From the IMG/VR virus record IMGVR_UViG_3300027847_000713, positions 1 through 21,002 of that record: 21,002 nt of DNA. One strand, written 5' to 3'. Shown piece by piece: positions 8,501-15,896 of the stretch; position 1 is the first letter of the stretch; every line of letters begins with the position of its first letter. The notes beneath the pieces are model-generated. The model worked only from the letters and a program-made list of their open reading frames with translations, had not been told where the DNA came from and searched no databases. The DNA comes from a virus. Position numbers and translations under genes: made by a program.

Positions 8501-11500
8501 AAACAAAGAGATATTATAAATACACATAGTGCAGGTATAGAAACATTAAGAATGAATCCATCTACATACGAAGATGCAGGTAAAGGGTTTAGAGGTATAC
8601 GTATACCTATACAATTTTTTAAAACATTAACTAAAGAAGATACACCCCAAGCATATAAAAATTTTATAAAACATTATTATAAAATTCCAAGATTTGAACA
8701 AGAGTTAGTAAATGAGTTTAATAAAACTAAAGATTTTACTAAGATAGAAAATCATTTAAATAAAGATTATTCTAATATAGATAGGTTTCCTTTAGACTTT
8801 GTTATAGAACAATTATCTAATACAGCTAAACAAGGACAAGCATTTAGAAAAGCATTACAAAAAATAGCAAAAGATGATGCACCTTTTACAAGTAGTTTTG
8901 TAAATAAAGGAGATGAAAGATTTGATTTTTACCATGAAAAAAATAATAATTGGAACTATCTAAATCAAGGGCAATTTACAGGTAATGCAATAGCAGCACA
9001 AGCAAGAAATTCATATTTAAATTCAGTTTCTAAATATTTTAAACAAAGAGCAACTTCACCATTTTGGGAATATGGTGGTAAAGGTTGGCTTAATCCTGTT
9101 ACAAAAGATATAGCATTAACATCTGATATGATAACCAATAAACAACTTGCTCAAGGTGAGGTTTTATTAGATGTAGATTACAAACCTATGAAAACAGTTA
9201 TAAATGATTTAAAATCTGACCATCAAAAAAGATTAAATTTTATTATTAAAAGTTTAAAGGATGTTAAAAATAAAAAAGAAATTAATAAAGATAATGAATC
9301 AAACTTAGGTACATTGTGGGAAACATATAAATATTTGAAGAAAACTAATTCTAGCCCTGACCTAGCTAAAATATTAGAAAATGCATTTGATCTTTTGGTT
9401 ATACGTGTACCTGCTGATGCAGTTAGTGGAACAAGAGTTTTAAAGTTTAAAGGATTTACTAAGCAAAAAGGCACAGGTATTAATACACATAAAACAGATG
9501 ATAAATATCTAGGAGGGGCTGATAAAGATGCTGATTCTGCATTCATTATTCAAGGTGGGGAAAGAAATCACATAAAAGAATTAAATAAAGACTCGGTTAA
9601 GTTTGAGAGGAAAAACAAGTGGAATTTAACTGATGATAAAGATTATGATAAGTTAAATAAACAGCTTGGTGCTGAATTACCTAACATTGGTTCTTTTAGT
9701 AAATTTAGTCCTTCATTTAGAATGAAAGCATTTGAGGTAGGAAAAGAAGGTGCTAATGTAAGAGGTGGTTTTATTGCTATGAGAGATGCAATGTATGACT
9801 TGTATTTAAATGTACAAGGTGGTAAAAACTTATATATATTTGATAAAGATACTGGTAAAAAAACAGGCATTTATAAAGACCAAGATGGAAATTATGTACC
9901 AAATAAAAGAGGATTAGGTAGACAACAATATAATGAGGAAATATTTGAATTAAAAATTAAACCAGAAAGTATTACAGAATTTAGAAAAAAAGTTTTTGGT
10001 TTAATAAATATTGCAAATGATAGTACAAAATACACAAAGATACCAGATATATATAAAGCTAAAGCAGATTTATTAAATACTTTATTTATAGCAAAAGATT
10101 TAAAAGGTAAAAGAATTGATTTTAAAGATTTAATAAAATATGACAAAGAATATACAAATTTTAAAGATGTATTAAATACAGCAGATATTGCAAAAATTGC
10201 AAAAGATAGAAGTGATAAAAAAGATGTAATAAAAATAAAACATAATGATAAAGATATTACTTTACCAACTAAAAAATTTATAGGTGAAACAATAAGATTT
10301 GATAAAATCTTAACAAACATACTTCTTAAAAAAGAATTATTAGTTAAAGGACCTTTTGGTTTAGAAATAAATAAACAAAAAGTTTTAAAATATAAAGATA
10401 TAGAAAATTTTCATAAAACTTTTAAAAAAGATAAAGTAGCTCAAGATAAAAAAAGCATTGATTATTTACGAGATTTAAAAATGAATTTTGATTATTCTGG
10501 TAATTATCAAAGTCCTACTGGACAACAATTTAAAAATGCTTTTAAAAATGACCCAGTTTTATATAAAATTGAAAATGCTGAAAAAGCAAAATTATTTCAA
10601 GATAATTTAAGAACTGATGTTGAAAGATTTAGCAAATCTAATAATGATAAAAAGTTTTTAGAAAAATTAATTGATGTTACTAAAGACCCTATTTTAAAGT
10701 TCCAAGATACAACCACTGGAAGAAAGGATTCTCTTTTATATTTTGATAATTTAAAACCTGCTAAAATTAGAAGCATTAGTAAGAATACTAAAAATAATTT
10801 TTTCTCTGATTTAGATGTAAATATGAAAAAAATATCTGGATATGAATTGTTAACCGAAAGATCGTTAGAAGTTTTTGAAAGCTTTAGTCCTTCAAAGCAA
10901 AAAAATTATGACAAAATTTCTGAACAATTACAAAACATTTATAAAAGAGCAAATAAAATTAAAAAGACTCATAATGATAGAAGTAACCCTGATAGAGATC
11001 AACGCTTTGATACAAAAGATAGTCTTGAAAAACATGAAACAGGTAATAGATTTGAAATTACAGATGGACAAATAAGAGATTATAAAAAAGTTATATTAGA
11101 GTTTGCTAAAAATAATAATGTAGATGCAATTCCATTAATTAAATTTTTTGATACTGCTTTATTAATACCATACAAAGTAGGTCAAAAAAATAAATATTAT
11201 GATTTTCCTCCACAAAGTGAAATGGTAGATGGAAAAAAGAAATATACAGAAAAAAAAGAAATGGTAGATTTTTATAGACCTAATGACCATTTTTTTTCTT
11301 CTTATGAAGTAGGTGCTGTAGCTAAAAAAAATATGCTAGATAGAATGCATTTACTATTTGAAAAGTCTGATGCAAATTTAAAACCAGGAGTTGTACAAAA
11401 GACAATACAGTTTCCTGTTTTTGAACCTATTAAACAATATTTTAAACCTTTAGCTGAAAAATATACAGAGATAGTATCTAATCCTGATAAAGCCAAATCA

Positions 11501-14500
11501 ATTGCAGATGATATTTTAACTAATACTAAAAAGAATGTTACACAATATGAAAAAGATAATTTAGACATATTAGCATTTAACAATAAAGATTTTCAAACAA
11601 TAAAAGAATTTAGAGAAAATATAAAAAAATATTCTGCTATAGATTCTATAAACGATTATTTTATGGAGTATTCATACAGGCAACAAGGTGTTGCAAAAGA
11701 TATATCTAAAATGTCTATTAGTGATATTAAAAGTATGAATGAAAATTTTAAATGGATAGAACGTGGACAAAAAGATAAATTTAAATGGTTGACATGGTTA
11801 AGAGACCCAAGAGATATTTCTGAAAGAGATTTAGCTCCATCTATGGTAAAAGTTTATGATAACTTTTTATCACCTGTTAGAACAGCTAAAGGTATAGAAC
11901 AAAAAAAACTAGCACGTTTTATTAGTCCTTTAGGTGAAATGAGAGAAGCTTTTAAAAATGTAAGACTTTTACAAGACAAAGTTTTAAATATTGAGAATGA
12001 TATACTATCAAAAGAATTTGAATTTACATCATTAATGAATGCAAATGATAAAGTTACATTAACAGAATTAATTTCTAATAAAAGAAATGTAGAAGAACCT
12101 AGATTAAGAAGTGAAAAATATACAGAATTTTTAAATAAAGATTTTTATTTTGACATACCTATTAAAAATAAATTTGGTATAGGTAAAACAAAATGGAATG
12201 GTCAAGAGTTATTAGATAAGTATGATAAAGTTACAACAGAGTTTTATGAAAGAATGGGTAAAGAATATACTTATACATATGATAAAGATGGTAAAAGAAT
12301 AATTTTTAATGACATTATTGATATTAAGAATCCAACATTTGGTAAACTAAATAATAATATAGAATATGATAAAAATGGTAGATTTAATTTAGAACATTTT
12401 TATAAAAAATTATTAACAATAAAAAATAATAAATTACCTGAAGGTATTTCTTTAGAGCAATTATTAAGGTATCAATATGAATACTCAATGGAAAAAGATT
12501 TATTAATTAAAAATAAAAATGCTAAACCTACTTTACAACAACGTATAGACTACAGGTTAAAAAATAATTTTACAAAACAAATGGGTATTGGTCGTATTGA
12601 ACCTAGTGAGTATTGGTCAAGATTAAATTATGGTCATAATACAGAATCAAGAAAGCTTATGCAAGAAAGCGTTGAAAAATATGCTAAGCAAGAAGCATTA
12701 TCAAGGGGTGGTTCTAAAGAAAAAATTGAAAAGGAATATCAAAAAATTGTAGAACAATTATTACAAGCTAGAGAAAAAAGTTTAAATAACTCAGCAAGAT
12801 TTGAAGATGCATTTTTAGATAAGCAATATGAAAATGTAGGTTTTGGTTCAAGACCTCCTAACCTTTTACAAAGAGGTGAAATATTTATTGATGGTTATGA
12901 TAAAACACCTAATACTTTTTCTTCTTATAATCAAAGAACTATAAGAAGTTTATTTTCTAATATATCTGCAATATATGGAAATAGGCAAATAGATTTATTT
13001 AGAAAAAACAAAGCTATGGATAAGCATTTTGAAATATCTAATGATATTAAAAGACATAATTCATCAGTAGAAAATGAAGCTGAATCTTTATATAGAAAAA
13101 TTATTATTGATGGTGTAAAAGAAGGTAGTAAAAATGAAAAATTAGCTAAAAGAAAAAGAGCTGAATATATTAATAGAAACGAATATAAAAACAATACAGA
13201 TATGTGGGCTGATTTTCTTTATATTTATTTAAAAAATAGTTTAGGACATCCTTCTTTACTTACTAATAGAATACAAAAATCTATGGATGGTGCTGATCCT
13301 TTAAAATTAAAGTATAATCCATATTATTTTACATCTGATTACGCAGTTACTAAAGCATTAGAAAGATTATATAAAACTGATAAATTTAATAAAATGCCTT
13401 TTTTACGTAATGCACCTGAAGGTAAAGACGCTAGAAGAGATTATTTTGTTAGAAGATTACACGACCTAGGTTCTATGGAAGCTCGTTTTAATTTAATGAC
13501 AATACTAGCTAATACTGGTACTATGTCTACTAATTTATATGGTGGTGCTTCCATGAATATAGCTAGTGCTGGTTTAAAAAACTTTATTGATTCTAAAAAA
13601 GAAAAAGTAGTTGTTGATAAATTACTAAAAGATATTAATGGTGATTTTATTATTAAGTTACAAAATGGTACAAAAGTTAAAACAAGAAAAGATTTAATTA
13701 AATATTTACAAGAAGAAGGTATTATAGACAATTATTTAGCACAAGTAGATTTAGAATATAATGTAGGTTTAAAACAAGGAATTAGCAAACTAGGTGCTAA
13801 CTCTAAAAACTTTATAAAAGATATTAAAAATACAATGAAATCTAATAACAATGAAAATGCAATAGATGTTGTACAGAGATATGGTGTATCAAATACAATG
13901 ACTAAATATGGTGGTCTATTTATGCAATTTTCTGAAAGAATAAATAGAACTGATGCTTTTTTATCACATGCATTACAAGCTAAGGAAAATCTTGGTAGAC
14001 ATGGTATACATGTAAATATGAAAGATCCTTATATTTTTGAGGCAGGTTTAAAAGGTATTGAAACAACACAATTCTTATATCATAATTCTTTTAGACCAGC
14101 ATTTATGACAACTGCATTAGGTAAAGTATTAACACGTTTTAAATTATTTGCATTTCAATCTGTTAGAGTTAGACAAGAATTTCATAGAAAATCAAAATCC
14201 TATGGTTTTAAAGAAGGAACACCAGAATACAAAAAATATAAAGATTTATTTTTAATAGATATATTTACCATGGCTATGGCAGGTGCATATATGTATTCTA
14301 TATTTGATACAGCATTACCACCACCATATGATTGGTATCAAGATACAGCAGATTTATTATTTGGAGATAAAACAGAAAGAGATAGAGCTTTTTATGGTAC
14401 TTTACCAAGACCTATAGCACCATTACAAGCTGTTCTGCCTCCTATAAGTAGAGTACCTGGTTCTATAATTGAATTAATATCTGGTGATTGGCAAAAGTTT

Positions 14501-14698
14501 TCTGATTATACTATACATACAATGTATCCTTTTGGTAGATTAGTTTATACAGGTAAAAAACAAATAGAACACCCTGAAAGATTTTTTGAAAACTTTTTTA
14601 GGATACCTGTAAATAAAGTTAAATACAGAATAAACAAAGTAGATATGTTAAATAAGCGTAAAAATGATGATAATGAATTTTTTGAAGATGAAGAATAA
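5594..14698 (+). CDS. Giant virion protein with crAss/YonO-type RNA polymerase motifs, 3034 aa
   Basis: ATG 5594 follows TAAGGTG (5578-5584); the frame is open for 9.1 kb to TAA 14696-14698. Domains seen: residues 47-270 are hydrophobic and Gly-rich, paralogous to the upstream 322-aa protein. Residues 858-936 hold TDGG (D859), KTSGK (K904) and DYIVFESGSKIRG (K933). RGIRIPIQFFK lies around Q1007. RVP (R1271) is followed by GGADKDADSAFI, giving DxDxD at D1310/D1312/D1314. INIANDSTK lies at about 1472-1479. This order matches my recollection of phage RNA polymerases with two double-psi beta-barrels (crAss-like gp66, YonO), where the aspartates bind catalytic Mg. The C-terminus has FRPAFMTTALGKVLTRFK (from 2833) and a membrane-like helix (2885-2904). 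Its position as last late gene resembles T7 gp16. Inferred role: polymerase carried in the virion and ejected with the DNA. The large Lys/Asn-rich middle is unassigned. Confidence 0.62.
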   Translation: MANELEKFREGISQTINPESGRTLYERTRLFPSQTGPKPYSEANYIQSLINEYRAQPNLFDDDQLDVLQQKANKHNISFKPVRNTTTLSSVVQNFSSGFVRGLFPILPPDNKPRTTYEAIAQSLGHLAGFAPSILSMPLRGATTGLRAVATAAGMVKTAKKLSDIKGAAGTGFIGMKTVAFLDKASFPMMASRFAKRGLNKSFSKLEGDALEFFRPGTAARAITEEAIGLGAASTISNVWAGPDEYLNSFIGGAIAGGAFGGIGNYVSIANRLKVGTLAQRKGAERALRASLGASVTGLPSTMRDDPVEMQLYEYLLGGFFGYNSRPAYEAVGGAHFAGMNSFNKSLSLRPEKSEGFTDLAPKAQEYVLQKSTEQAKTWLNRHDYLYEGVDVESIIGRRLSQEHFNPTQKQIDKEYRDFAYEEYNKIVDKMPEMELKTKLDDNAHPDNRTDSVDDYNPFSVSFDVISRGMLRDIKSHSGKYNNDFTGVKTELNDYLSRNIFEVDPNTNIVDPSTKRSAPDVETFVNSLKNHESYSRLFQPEYKKQNKVNTDYETELRRLFFQAAQLPNKTQTFDGKNVETQMPERIDFEQLGVNHFNSPVLDTFGAGRGFEFLHYFKKDVPTGKWVYKKGKHGQKGKLVINKNTQYKDLVDIFTKVNNEYVDKNQINNLFTSLSKQNKYVYAGSKDKGHVITASFNDRNGTIKLESILNKTNFKDKEIEQYRKDYKESVIEFKELYTGKDPEILHDRIFVSNLRHELINHNYPTDSQGNFFRNDIRKVVGTKEYKKDGKDSYFQNAVDYNKRMQGFIEASGVPMNKTSFLNSLPDGKIKYLVVKDIDFDPYPEPLKPGQKEPDPSSATDGGRFFRQKVFADIIRALGFPKSFDNIKPVSFGLPDTGSHGLFFHKTSGKRATGAIEDLINRAGVDYIVFESGSKIRGTENLTRVDYDPINNKYNFKKTEYETMENGVLVKKQRDIINTHSAGIETLRMNPSTYEDAGKGFRGIRIPIQFFKTLTKEDTPQAYKNFIKHYYKIPRFEQELVNEFNKTKDFTKIENHLNKDYSNIDRFPLDFVIEQLSNTAKQGQAFRKALQKIAKDDAPFTSSFVNKGDERFDFYHEKNNNWNYLNQGQFTGNAIAAQARNSYLNSVSKYFKQRATSPFWEYGGKGWLNPVTKDIALTSDMITNKQLAQGEVLLDVDYKPMKTVINDLKSDHQKRLNFIIKSLKDVKNKKEINKDNESNLGTLWETYKYLKKTNSSPDLAKILENAFDLLVIRVPADAVSGTRVLKFKGFTKQKGTGINTHKTDDKYLGGADKDADSAFIIQGGERNHIKELNKDSVKFERKNKWNLTDDKDYDKLNKQLGAELPNIGSFSKFSPSFRMKAFEVGKEGANVRGGFIAMRDAMYDLYLNVQGGKNLYIFDKDTGKKTGIYKDQDGNYVPNKRGLGRQQYNEEIFELKIKPESITEFRKKVFGLINIANDSTKYTKIPDIYKAKADLLNTLFIAKDLKGKRIDFKDLIKYDKEYTNFKDVLNTADIAKIAKDRSDKKDVIKIKHNDKDITLPTKKFIGETIRFDKILTNILLKKELLVKGPFGLEINKQKVLKYKDIENFHKTFKKDKVAQDKKSIDYLRDLKMNFDYSGNYQSPTGQQFKNAFKNDPVLYKIENAEKAKLFQDNLRTDVERFSKSNNDKKFLEKLIDVTKDPILKFQDTTTGRKDSLLYFDNLKPAKIRSISKNTKNNFFSDLDVNMKKISGYELLTERSLEVFESFSPSKQKNYDKISEQLQNIYKRANKIKKTHNDRSNPDRDQRFDTKDSLEKHETGNRFEITDGQIRDYKKVILEFAKNNNVDAIPLIKFFDTALLIPYKVGQKNKYYDFPPQSEMVDGKKKYTEKKEMVDFYRPNDHFFSSYEVGAVAKKNMLDRMHLLFEKSDANLKPGVVQKTIQFPVFEPIKQYFKPLAEKYTEIVSNPDKAKSIADDILTNTKKNVTQYEKDNLDILAFNNKDFQTIKEFRENIKKYSAIDSINDYFMEYSYRQQGVAKDISKMSISDIKSMNENFKWIERGQKDKFKWLTWLRDPRDISERDLAPSMVKVYDNFLSPVRTAKGIEQKKLARFISPLGEMREAFKNVRLLQDKVLNIENDILSKEFEFTSLMNANDKVTLTELISNKRNVEEPRLRSEKYTEFLNKDFYFDIPIKNKFGIGKTKWNGQELLDKYDKVTTEFYERMGKEYTYTYDKDGKRIIFNDIIDIKNPTFGKLNNNIEYDKNGRFNLEHFYKKLLTIKNNKLPEGISLEQLLRYQYEYSMEKDLLIKNKNAKPTLQQRIDYRLKNNFTKQMGIGRIEPSEYWSRLNYGHNTESRKLMQESVEKYAKQEALSRGGSKEKIEKEYQKIVEQLLQAREKSLNNSARFEDAFLDKQYENVGFGSRPPNLLQRGEIFIDGYDKTPNTFSSYNQRTIRSLFSNISAIYGNRQIDLFRKNKAMDKHFEISNDIKRHNSSVENEAESLYRKIIIDGVKEGSKNEKLAKRKRAEYINRNEYKNNTDMWADFLYIYLKNSLGHPSLLTNRIQKSMDGADPLKLKYNPYYFTSDYAVTKALERLYKTDKFNKMPFLRNAPEGKDARRDYFVRRLHDLGSMEARFNLMTILANTGTMSTNLYGGASMNIASAGLKNFIDSKKEKVVVDKLLKDINGDFIIKLQNGTKVKTRKDLIKYLQEEGIIDNYLAQVDLEYNVGLKQGISKLGANSKNFIKDIKNTMKSNNNENAIDVVQRYGVSNTMTKYGGLFMQFSERINRTDAFLSHALQAKENLGRHGIHVNMKDPYIFEAGLKGIETTQFLYHNSFRPAFMTTALGKVLTRFKLFAFQSVRVRQEFHRKSKSYGFKEGTPEYKKYKDLFLIDIFTMAMAGAYMYSIFDTALPPPYDWYQDTADLLFGDKTERDRAFYGTLPRPIAPLQAVLPPISRVPGSIIELISGDWQKFSDYTIHTMYPFGRLVYTGKKQIEHPERFFENFFRIPVNKVKYRINKVDMLNKRKNDDNEFFEDEE
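5732..6403 (+). other. Hydrophobic ejection-type module of the giant protein (copy B)
   Basis: Residues 47-270. A short charged helical unit is followed by GFVRGLFPILPPDNKPRT, an Ala/Gly/Leu stretch with LGHLAGFAPSIL, and a glycine-zipper helix (FIGGAIAGGAFGGIGNYV). The elements occur in the same order as in the preceding gene. Probably membrane-interacting. Confidence 0.5.
8168..8404 (+). other. Candidate first double-psi beta-barrel (DPBB1) motifs
   Basis: D859-G-G starts the segment, followed by NIKPVSFG. FFHKTSGK contains K904, and VDYIVFESGSKIRG contains K933. In crAss-like phage polymerases the corresponding lysines would match the two conserved lysines of the beta-subunit barrel. The match is by recalled family pattern and is not an alignment. 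Confidence 0.5.
9401..9535 (+). other. Candidate second double-psi beta-barrel (DPBB2) with DxDxD metal site
   Basis: IRVPADAVSGTRVLKFKGF (from residue 1270) leads about 35 residues later into GGADKDADSAFI. D1310, D1312 and D1314 align with the DFDGD motif of cellular beta-prime and the DFDID motif of crAss-like polymerases. Phe/Leu at the second position is Lys here, and Gly/Ile at the fourth is Ala. Confidence 0.58.
14090..14305 (+). other. C-terminal membrane/ejection-type segment of the giant protein
   Basis: FRPAFMTTALGKVLTRFK (from F2833), an amphipathic basic helix, is followed by a hydrophobic stretch LFLIDIFTMAMAGAYMYSIF (2885-2904) and a Pro-rich turn. Similar C-termini are familiar from large phage internal proteins; a role in membrane contact during ejection is inferred. 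Confidence 0.4.
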
Positions 14699-14731
14699 AA
14701 AAACCCCTAATTAAAGGGGCTTCTTATTTTT
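14697..14731. terminator. Bidirectional rho-independent terminator between convergent operons
   Basis: The stem CCCCT (14704-14708) pairs with AGGGG (14715-14719) around an AATTAA loop. Seven As (14697-14703) on the left become a T7 tract for leftward transcripts, and CTTCTTATTTTT follows on the right for rightward transcripts. It overlaps the stop codon of the giant gene and lies 25 nt past the last minus-strand stop. Confidence 0.8.
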
Positions 14732-14743
14732 GCGAGGTAGGTT

Positions 14744-14884
14744 TTAGTTTTTATATTTCTTTATTATTTCCAATGCATTTCCTATAGCTTCTTCATACCT
14801 ATGTCTAATTACAGGGTCTATAATAAATATATGAATCTGACCTTTTAGATTTTGTAATATGTCTATTAATACTTTTTTATCCAT
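14744..14884 (-). CDS. Small unknown protein, 46 aa, last gene of the leftward operon
   Basis: Reading leftward, ATG at 14884-14882 opens a 46-codon frame ending in TAA at 14746-14744. A strong GGAGG (14894-14898) lies 9 nt upstream, and the start overlaps the end of the preceding gene by 8 nt. The protein begins MDKKVLIDILQNLKGQIHIF and ends in a predicted helix with EEAIGNALEIIKKYKN. It is mostly helical and amphipathic with no motif I recognise. The overlap, the ribosome site and the terminator just beyond it support a real gene. Function unknown. Confidence 0.6.
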   Translation of the reverse strand: MDKKVLIDILQNLKGQIHIFIIDPVIRHRYEEAIGNALEIIKKYKN

Positions 14885-15134
14885 AGAATAAGTCCTCCAA
14901 ATTACCACTATAATTTTCTACAGCATCTCTTTCTGTATATCTATCTAATGTATCTACTAGAAAAGAGGGGTACAAAGTATATACTTTTTGTTTTGTATTT
15001 TCTTTTAAATAACCCTCTGAAAGACCTTCATCAACTGGACCATATTGATTTCCTTCTGGATCACAAGATATATCTAATATTGCATCTTGCTCTGGTATTC
15101 TTTGTAACATTTCTATAACTTCTTTAACTTTCAT
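14877..15134 (-). CDS. Unknown small phage protein, 85 aa
   Basis: The open frame begins at ATG 15152, but ATG 15134 is preferred because AAAGGA (15144-15149) lies 9 nt before it and the protein then begins MKVKEVIEMLQRIPEQDAIL. That N-terminus, a short helix ending in a (V/I)xELL..(F/L)P.DA turn, is frequent in small phage proteins of unknown function. The rest is acidic, ending LEDLFYG. There is no enzyme motif. With this start it overlaps the upstream nuclease gene by 11 nt, consistent with coupling in the leftward operon. Function unknown. Confidence 0.6.
   Translation of the reverse strand: MKVKEVIEMLQRIPEQDAILDISCDPEGNQYGPVDEGLSEGYLKENTKQKVYTLYPSFLVDTLDRYTERDAVENYSGNLEDLFYG
14894..14898 (-). 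promoter_or_regulatory. Shine-Dalgarno for the 46-aa gene
   Basis: GGAGG on the minus strand, 9 nt before ATG 14884, inside the coding end of the preceding gene. It is the main support for this very short gene. Confidence 0.7.
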
Positions 15135-15504
15135 GGTATTCTGTCCTTTCATATGCTAGATCTGTTTGTAATTTCATTATTAATTTTATCATGTCTTGGG
15201 TTTCTTTATAGTTTTTTACTAAAACTTTTAAAGGTAGTACTGCTAGATGTGGTTTATTATTAGCCTTAACTACTTGAAGGTCTACTATATCTATATTAGG
15301 TATTACATATTCAGCTATTTGCTTACGTGCTTTGACTTGTATCTTTAAATCTAAATCATTTACATAAACATCTACTTCTTCATGATGTCCTAATGACCTA
15401 CCATTAGAACCCCATGCTCTTGTAGCCTTTATACCTTCTTCTTTAAATATATCTACTACTTCACGTTCAACTCTACTACCTTTTATTTTACTAGGATGGC
15501 TCAT
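15124..15504 (-). CDS. PDDEXK nuclease, Holliday-junction-resolvase-like, 126 aa
   Basis: The N-terminus KIKGSRVEREVVDIFKEEGI, then RAWGSNGRS, EEVDVYV and KIQVKARK follow the order of the archaeal Hjc/phage resolvase fold: an N-terminal Glu (E13 or E15), Arg and Gly-Ser, Asp (D45), then the lysine strand. Resolvases of this family cut four-way junctions during phage recombination and before packaging. The usual ExK on the third strand is QVK here (Q56, K58); a Q variant is known in some PDDEXK nucleases, but activity is not assured. The start ATG overlaps the preceding stop (ATGA), so it is co-translated with the gene before it. The length fits a single-domain resolvase. Other DNA-nuclease roles are possible. 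Confidence 0.6.
   Translation of the reverse strand: MSHPSKIKGSRVEREVVDIFKEEGIKATRAWGSNGRSLGHHEEVDVYVNDLDLKIQVKARKQIAEYVIPNIDIVDLQVVKANNKPHLAVLPLKVLVKNYKETQDMIKLIMKLQTDLAYERTEYHES
15144..15149 (-). promoter_or_regulatory. Shine-Dalgarno choosing ATG 15134
   Basis: AAAGGA on the minus strand, 9 nt upstream of ATG 15134. The alternative in-frame ATG at 15152 overlaps this site and has no comparable upstream motif. Confidence 0.55.
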
Positions 15505-15695
15505 AATATACTTTCTACATAAGGATAAACTTCTGTTGTTAACCTTTTTATATTATTTTCTTTGCAACTAGTAACCATCTTACTAATTTTTAAAGCAATC
15601 TTTTGATCAATTAGATTTAAAACGTCTGTACTTAATTGTACTTTTTCTCTATTAAACATTTTCTTAACCTTAGTAACTCTTACTGTATAACTCAT
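15501..15695 (-). CDS. Histone-fold-like small protein, 64 aa (candidate)
   Basis: GGAGG lies 4 nt before ATG 15695, and the stop overlaps the next start. The predicted layout is short helix VTKVKKMF, loop with VQLS, long helix of about 25 residues (TDVLNLIDQKIALKISKMV and on), a strand/loop NNIKRLTTE, and a final short helix. This order, with an S-T/D cap before the long helix and a basic R-L-T loop before the last helix, resembles the histone fold and in particular the minimal bacterial histones (Bdellovibrio type). Those are dimeric DNA-binding proteins. If correct it would bind or compact phage DNA. The similarity is judged by eye over a very short protein, so a generic small helical protein remains possible. 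Confidence 0.5.
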   Translation of the reverse strand: MSYTVRVTKVKKMFNREKVQLSTDVLNLIDQKIALKISKMVTSCKENNIKRLTTEVYPYVESIL

Positions 15696-15696
15696 A

Positions 15697-15894
15697 TTAC
15701 CTCCAGAGGCTTGTACCTATGATTATATCAAACTTGTATATACCAAAAGCGAACATTAAGTGATCACCCTTAGCTTCACCTAATGTAGCTGTAAAGTTTA
15801 ATAATTTCATAAGTTTTATTTTAAATCCTGTAATCTCATCTTCATTAATAACAATGTATTTAAAAATAGAAAATCCTAATAATTTTATATTCAT
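15697..15894 (-). CDS. Unknown small protein, 65 aa
   Basis: ATG 15894 starts 2 nt past the TAG of the preceding gene; the upstream GAG is a weak ribosome site, so coupling is likely. The protein is rich in Ile, Phe and Leu with alternating hydrophobic residues (for example FSIFKYIVI and YKFDIIIGTSLW), suggesting a small beta-sheet protein. There is no clear membrane helix. The GGAGG of the next gene lies within its last codons. I do not recognise the family. Confidence 0.5.
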   Translation of the reverse strand: MNIKLLGFSIFKYIVINEDEITGFKIKLMKLLNFTATLGEAKGDHLMFAFGIYKFDIIIGTSLWR

Positions 15895-15896
15895 TA

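Noticed and set aside
9476-9496. KGTGINTHKT as a Walker A loop
   Set aside because: Lacks the GK(S/T) end and any Walker B nearby; it sits in the loop before the DxDxD strand.
9223-10320. Three minus-strand open frames inside the giant gene
   Set aside because: Hydrophobic, low-complexity products antisense to a strongly coding frame; no ribosome sites or spacing of an operon.
11302-13731. Further minus-strand open frames (11302-11583, 12931-13194, 13441-13731)
   Set aside because: Same antisense pattern caused by AT-rich codon use in the plus frame; products are Leu/Ser/Phe-rich without motifs.
5594-14698. T7/N4-type single-subunit RNA polymerase or a lysozyme/transglycosylase domain in the giant protein
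   Set aside because: I found no convincing T/DxxGR, RxxxKxxxxxxYG or HDA set, and no transglycosylase catalytic pattern; the DxDxD barrel motifs fit better.
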